Below are positions 60,457 to 64,000 of a stretch of 64,000 nucleotides of DNA, piece by piece. The stretch comes from Strigamia acuminata (taxonomy: Eukaryota > Arthropoda > Chilopoda > Geophilomorpha > Linotaeniidae). Location: positions 2,914,001 through 2,978,000 of the forward strand of contig OX442319.1 in NCBI GenBank assembly GCA_949358305.1. The letters run 5' to 3'. The notes under the pieces are model-generated. The model was given only the letters and a program-made list of their open reading frames with translations. It ran no database searches and was not told where the DNA came from. Position numbers and translations under genes: made by a program. Within the stretch, counting starts at the first letter, position 1. Every line of letters starts with the position of its first letter.

Positions 60457-62171
60457 CAACATGTAAATGAGATTGTACATACAAATTCTAGTTTCAATGT
60501 CACAGTTAATTACAACATTGAAAAATATATATATTTTATTATTATTATTACTAATTTTATTACTTTCAAAACAATGTAACCCTCTGATTAAGGCTTATTC
60601 ATTTCATGGGTTGATGGCCTGATAATTATTGGAGACCAGGCATCAATCTGAGTCAGACAAGTGTTAATTAACATAAATATGTTTAACTTTAAATTCATAA
60701 AAGTGACTGAACCTGTGATCGGTCCCAAATAAAATGTACATTAAAGTAAATAAAACCTTTTGTAATCAATTTCACTACTAAACGACGTAAATAGGTCATT
60801 CTATTTCAAATCGGGTCTTGTTGGCAGCCATCTTGGATTTCAGTTCGATTTATTGCCATGATCGGAGATCTCAGTACAACATTTTACAGCAGTTACTGTA
60901 AGTTGCCAAGGTGGGTAGCCGAGTTCTTCAATGTGTTATAATGTTACAAAAAAATAATAATGCTGCTAACTTTAATAGTTTTGATACAGTGATGTTAATA
61001 ACAAAATCAGTAATAATTTTCTAAAAATCTGAAAATTTTTAAAAAAATCTGTGAACTTTTTAAAAAATCTGTGAACTTTTTTAAAAAATCTGTGAAAACT
61101 TTTAAAAAATCTGAAATTTTTTTAAAAATTTTTTAAAATTTTTTAAAATTTTGAAATTTTTTTAAAAATCTGTGAATATTTTTTTATACAAATCTGTAGT
61201 AGTTTTTTATACAAGTCTGTGATGATTTTTTATTAAAACCTGTGATAATTTTTTTAAAAAATGACAAATTTTGTTTTTTTTAAACACAAATAACTAAAAA
61301 AAAATTTTAAAAATTAATTTTTGGTACATAGAATTTTTTTAAAACATTTTTTCAGGCCATATTCACCTTCTAAGAAGCTGAATGTGTCATTTCAGCTAAA
61401 TAAACAAGGTGGCCAATGTCTCCCGACAGTGCTGGTGAATGTGGCCACCATGGTTTTTTTAAAAAAATAGGAAATGTGTGACAAAAAATGAAAATGTTTG
61501 ATATATGGGTATTGTAACTTTACCTAAGACCCACATAATCACATACCGTAGTTAACAGTTTTGTAGTTATTAAATTGAAGGGACTATTAACAATTTCCTA
61601 AAAAAATCAGCCACATTCACCCGACTTTACAGTACTGTGAATAAATGGAAGGAATAAAAGAATACAAACATATTAACGAAATTGACTTTGAATACAAAAG
61701 GTTAAATGGGATGATATTGGATAACAGAAAATAAAAAATAAAAAATATACACAGCTCTTATTACTCAAAACTGGCACTTTCAGCCGCGGCTATAAACAGC
61801 CGTTTCCAAAATTTGTCACTAGATGGCGCCGTGTTAGTATAATAATAATATTATTATTAATAATCAAAACTGCTCAATTCGGATTGGTTATTCAAAACTG
61901 CTTAATTCGGATTGATTGTTCAAAAAGCTTAATTGCTATTTGCTGAACGTTGCTATAAAAGTAGCAACAAATCAGAATTTTTTCAGTTGTTCAACAACTC
62001 TGGACCCTAAGGAGTTGGGAACCTATGCCCAAATTTTTATTTTTTTTTCAAGAAAGAAAAAATTTCAACAAAAAAGAAAACTTTTCAACAGAAAAAATTG
62101 AAATAATTATCACAAGCTCAAGGATACATATAACCGTAAGTTAATTTGTTAATTTTGTCAAAAGAGGTATA
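60457..62171. other. Intergenic region after syntaxin-8
   Basis: AT-rich. Tandem-like TTTTTAAAAAATCTGTGAAC units occupy about 61015-61260. A family A fragment (CTCTTATTACTCAAAACTGG) lies near 61755. No exon supported. Confidence 0.45.
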
Positions 62172-62474
62172 TTGAATGATCTGTCATCACTTGCTGATGC
62201 CATTCGTGACCCGGATCATCCTGTTCATTCCGTTGCTGAATTTTACAACTCAGATGACTCCACCCGGACCACCCGCCGTCATTCCTTCGAAGTCACCGCC
62301 CCAGTCTCGACGTACATGGCCAGCATCTTTCCTTTCCGCTGCACAGCGATGTGGAATGCCCTCCCGCTGGAGATCCGATCCGCCACTTTTCACTGCTCAG
62401 CCGCCAGGTGCCGGTCCCACTGCAAGCACCTACACAGCCGCCTGAAGAATCACATAAATAATATGAACCTTTAA
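62172..62474 (+). mobile_element. C-terminal fragment of a non-LTR retrotransposon
   Basis: A 100-codon frame with RRHSFEVTAPVSTYMASIFP and MWNALPLEIRSATF, the pattern seen after the reverse-transcriptase domain in jockey/CR1-type ORFs. It is more GC-rich than its surroundings. Nothing upstream continues it, so it is 5' truncated. Confidence 0.6.
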
Positions 62475-62489
62475 TAAACATTTTCAATT

Positions 62490-62770
62490 GGGGTCGTCCA
62501 TAAATTATGTAACGCCAATTTTGGGCATTTTAGACCCCCTTCCCCCTCTGTAACAAGGCCGCAACAAATTCCCAAACCCCCACCCCTGTAATTAGGTAAT
62601 AAAACTGAAATCACCCCCCCCAAAAAATTTTCATAAATCAGTCTCAAAACTGCGTATATTTGCAATTTTAAAACATTAAAAAAAATTTTTTTTCATGGAC
62701 CGTAACATTATTGAGAACCTCCCTCTCCCTTACTAATGACCGTAACGAAATCTGAAACACCCCCCCCCCC
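62490..62770. repeat. GGGGTCGTCCATAAATT dispersed repeat, copy 2
   Basis: Starts GGGTCGTCCATAAATTATG and has C-runs (CCCCCTTCCCCCT) like the copy at 14426. It directly follows the non-LTR fragment. Confidence 0.6.
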
Positions 62771-63423
62771 CCCTTTGGAGCGTTGTAGGGTTTCTCTTCC
62801 GGTATTTACCGGCATCAAAAACCGGTATTATTTAAAAAAAAATGAATGTCATAAATTTTGACACGGGGTGTTTGGACAAGAGTAATAAATCAATTTTATC
62901 TCAGCCACGGCTACTATTTGAGGACGACTCTTAATTGGTAAAATACGGTAAATAGAAATAAAAATAAAAACTGAAAAACAATCCACTTGACAAAACCAGC
63001 TTACATATAAAAAAACCATCAAGCTTAAACCTTTATTTAGACAAGGCTTACATCAAAGCATTTTGTATAATACTCGTCACCAACAAATCGATAAAATACC
63101 AAAAAAAAGTTCGTTCATCATAAAAAAGTACAATCAACTTTACAAATGTACAATTTGACTTCCATAAAAAAGAAAAGAAAAAAATCCTTAAATAATTTAA
63201 CGAAATATTTTATTCCACAATATTTTTTAAATATCTCTCAATCTAAACCTCATTGAAAAAAAACCTCGTACCGCCCGAGCATCCACTCAATAAAAACAAT
63301 TTACACTTACACGTTATTTTGCACGAAAACATCGAGATTAAGCACATGGTTTCATCATAAGTGTAGCGAAACACACAAAACATCAACACTTTGCAACCTG
63401 TCCACCCAAAACTCCCTAAAAGA
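62771..63423. other. Probable 3' UTR of the last gene
   Basis: AT-rich; a minus-strand AATAAA lies near 63033. A family A right end (CGACTCTTAATTGGTAAAAT) is at about 62927-62950. No coding exon seen. Confidence 0.4.
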
Positions 63424-64000
63424 CTAACAAAATGGCGACGCGGTCGGATCGATTGTCTTGAACACATCTTTCAGGGAAGAATTATCCACCACCCCCGCAC
63501 CTGCACCCGCACCCGCACCCCCCGTCGCTTTACTCTCCTCCTTCGCCACAGTTTGAGTCAACGCACTTTTTTCCTTCTGCGCCTCCGCAGCACTGGCCCT
63601 GCGCTGCTGCAGCCGCTTGGTCCTCGCCCCCTCGTCCGGGTGCTTCGCCACCAAATACGGCGTGCGTTCCCTCACGCTGGGCAGCCCGCAGTGCCTTCCG
63701 ATGACCGGCGCGCTCGGGTTCCTCCCGCCGAGCCTCGGATCCGAGCGACCGGACCAGTGGTCCGGCTGTTTGGGCCTCATCTCGGTGGGACTCAGCAGGA
63801 ACGGGTTGGGCGGCTCCACGGGGGGCAGCACGATCGGCGGCAGACTGGGCATGAGCGGCTCCTTGGGCGGCGAGCCGAGCAGACTCGACAGGCCGTTTTG
63901 AGCGAGAGCCGGGAACTTGTCCGCCTCGATCGCCGCCGCCTTGGTTTCGTTTTCCTCCGCTTTCTTGTGGTTCTCTTTCTTGAGTCGCGGGTCGTTCAGC
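63424..64000 (-). CDS. C-terminal part of a possible ZC3H4-like CCCH zinc-finger protein (partial)
   Basis: An open frame enters from the window end and stops at 63424-63426. It is GC-rich, Pro/Ala/charged, largely disordered: LNDPRLKKENHKKAEE, PSLPPIVLPPVEPP, SDPRLGGRNPSAP, and a conserved-looking end SLKDVFKTIDPTASPFC. DPRL motifs and this ending recall the C terminus of ZC3H4/ZC3H6 (Drosophila su(sable)-type) proteins, which limit non-coding transcription. The CCCH fingers would lie outside the window, so the family call rests on memory of the tail only. Confidence 0.5.
   Translation of the reverse strand, partial: LNDPRLKKENHKKAEENETKAAAIEADKFPALAQNGLSSLLGSPPKEPLMPSLPPIVLPPVEPPNPFLLSPTEMRPKQPDHWSGRSDPRLGGRNPSAPVIGRHCGLPSVRERTPYLVAKHPDEGARTKRLQQRRASAAEAQKEKSALTQTVAKEESKATGGAGAGAGAGVVDNSSLKDVFKTIDPTASPFC

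Overview
This window is nuclear DNA from an animal, almost certainly an arthropod. Genes are intron-rich, with small exons (roughly 30-250 nt) and AT-rich introns. The chitin and cuticle gene content (two chitin deacetylases with peritrophin and LDLa domains, two ZP-domain membrane proteins, a clip-type serine protease homolog) points the same way. Introns and intergenic DNA are loaded with short inverted-repeat transposons. I cannot name the species. No alignments were run: exon models were built by eye from splice sites, reading-frame continuity and remembered family sequence. In every model but one the exon lengths sum to a whole number of codons.

Layout from left to right. 116-541 (+) is the last exon of an unrecognised single-pass membrane protein. 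1714-8499 (-) is alkylglycerone-phosphate synthase (AGPS; ether lipids, 20 exons, 621 aa). It is head-to-head with 8778-9869 (+), a C1orf131/DUF4602 homolog (185 aa). 10239-16888 (+) is ethanolamine-phosphate cytidylyltransferase (PCYT2, 395 aa), with what looks like a pair of mutually exclusive 67-nt exons. 17296-26767 (-) and 31690-36163 (+) are two divergently arranged ZP-domain proteins that share all their ZP intron phases; the second has an apparent 2-nt frameshift. 36594-38043 (-) is a clip-domain serine protease homolog whose catalytic serine is glycine. 38881-40125 (-) is ribosomal protein S3A. 40418-40794 (+) is a doubtful 50-aa gene and 42596-43404 (+) a Cys-rich secreted protein. 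45971-48982 and 49658-52899 (+) are tandem group I chitin deacetylases. 54314-54742 (-) is TXNL4A/Dim1. 55179-58504 (-) is folylpolyglutamate synthase, head-to-head with syntaxin-8 at 58767-60456 (+). 63424-64000 (-) is the C-terminal exon of a possible ZC3H4-like protein.

Functional themes. AGPS and PCYT2 both belong to ethanolamine/ether phospholipid synthesis. The ZP proteins, chitin deacetylases and protease homolog belong to apical extracellular matrix, cuticle and immunity. The rest is housekeeping. Neighbours are not operons: each gene has its own likely promoter, and two pairs share short bidirectional intergenic regions.

The most interesting items are the PCYT2 exon pair, a 5S-rRNA-containing inverted-repeat element inserted in a non-LTR retrotransposon remnant inside a ZP intron, several inverted-repeat element families that share TACCGTA ends and sit within 10-30 nt of exon edges, related LTRs whose hairpin covaries, a 162-bp near-perfect palindrome, and the ZP frameshift.
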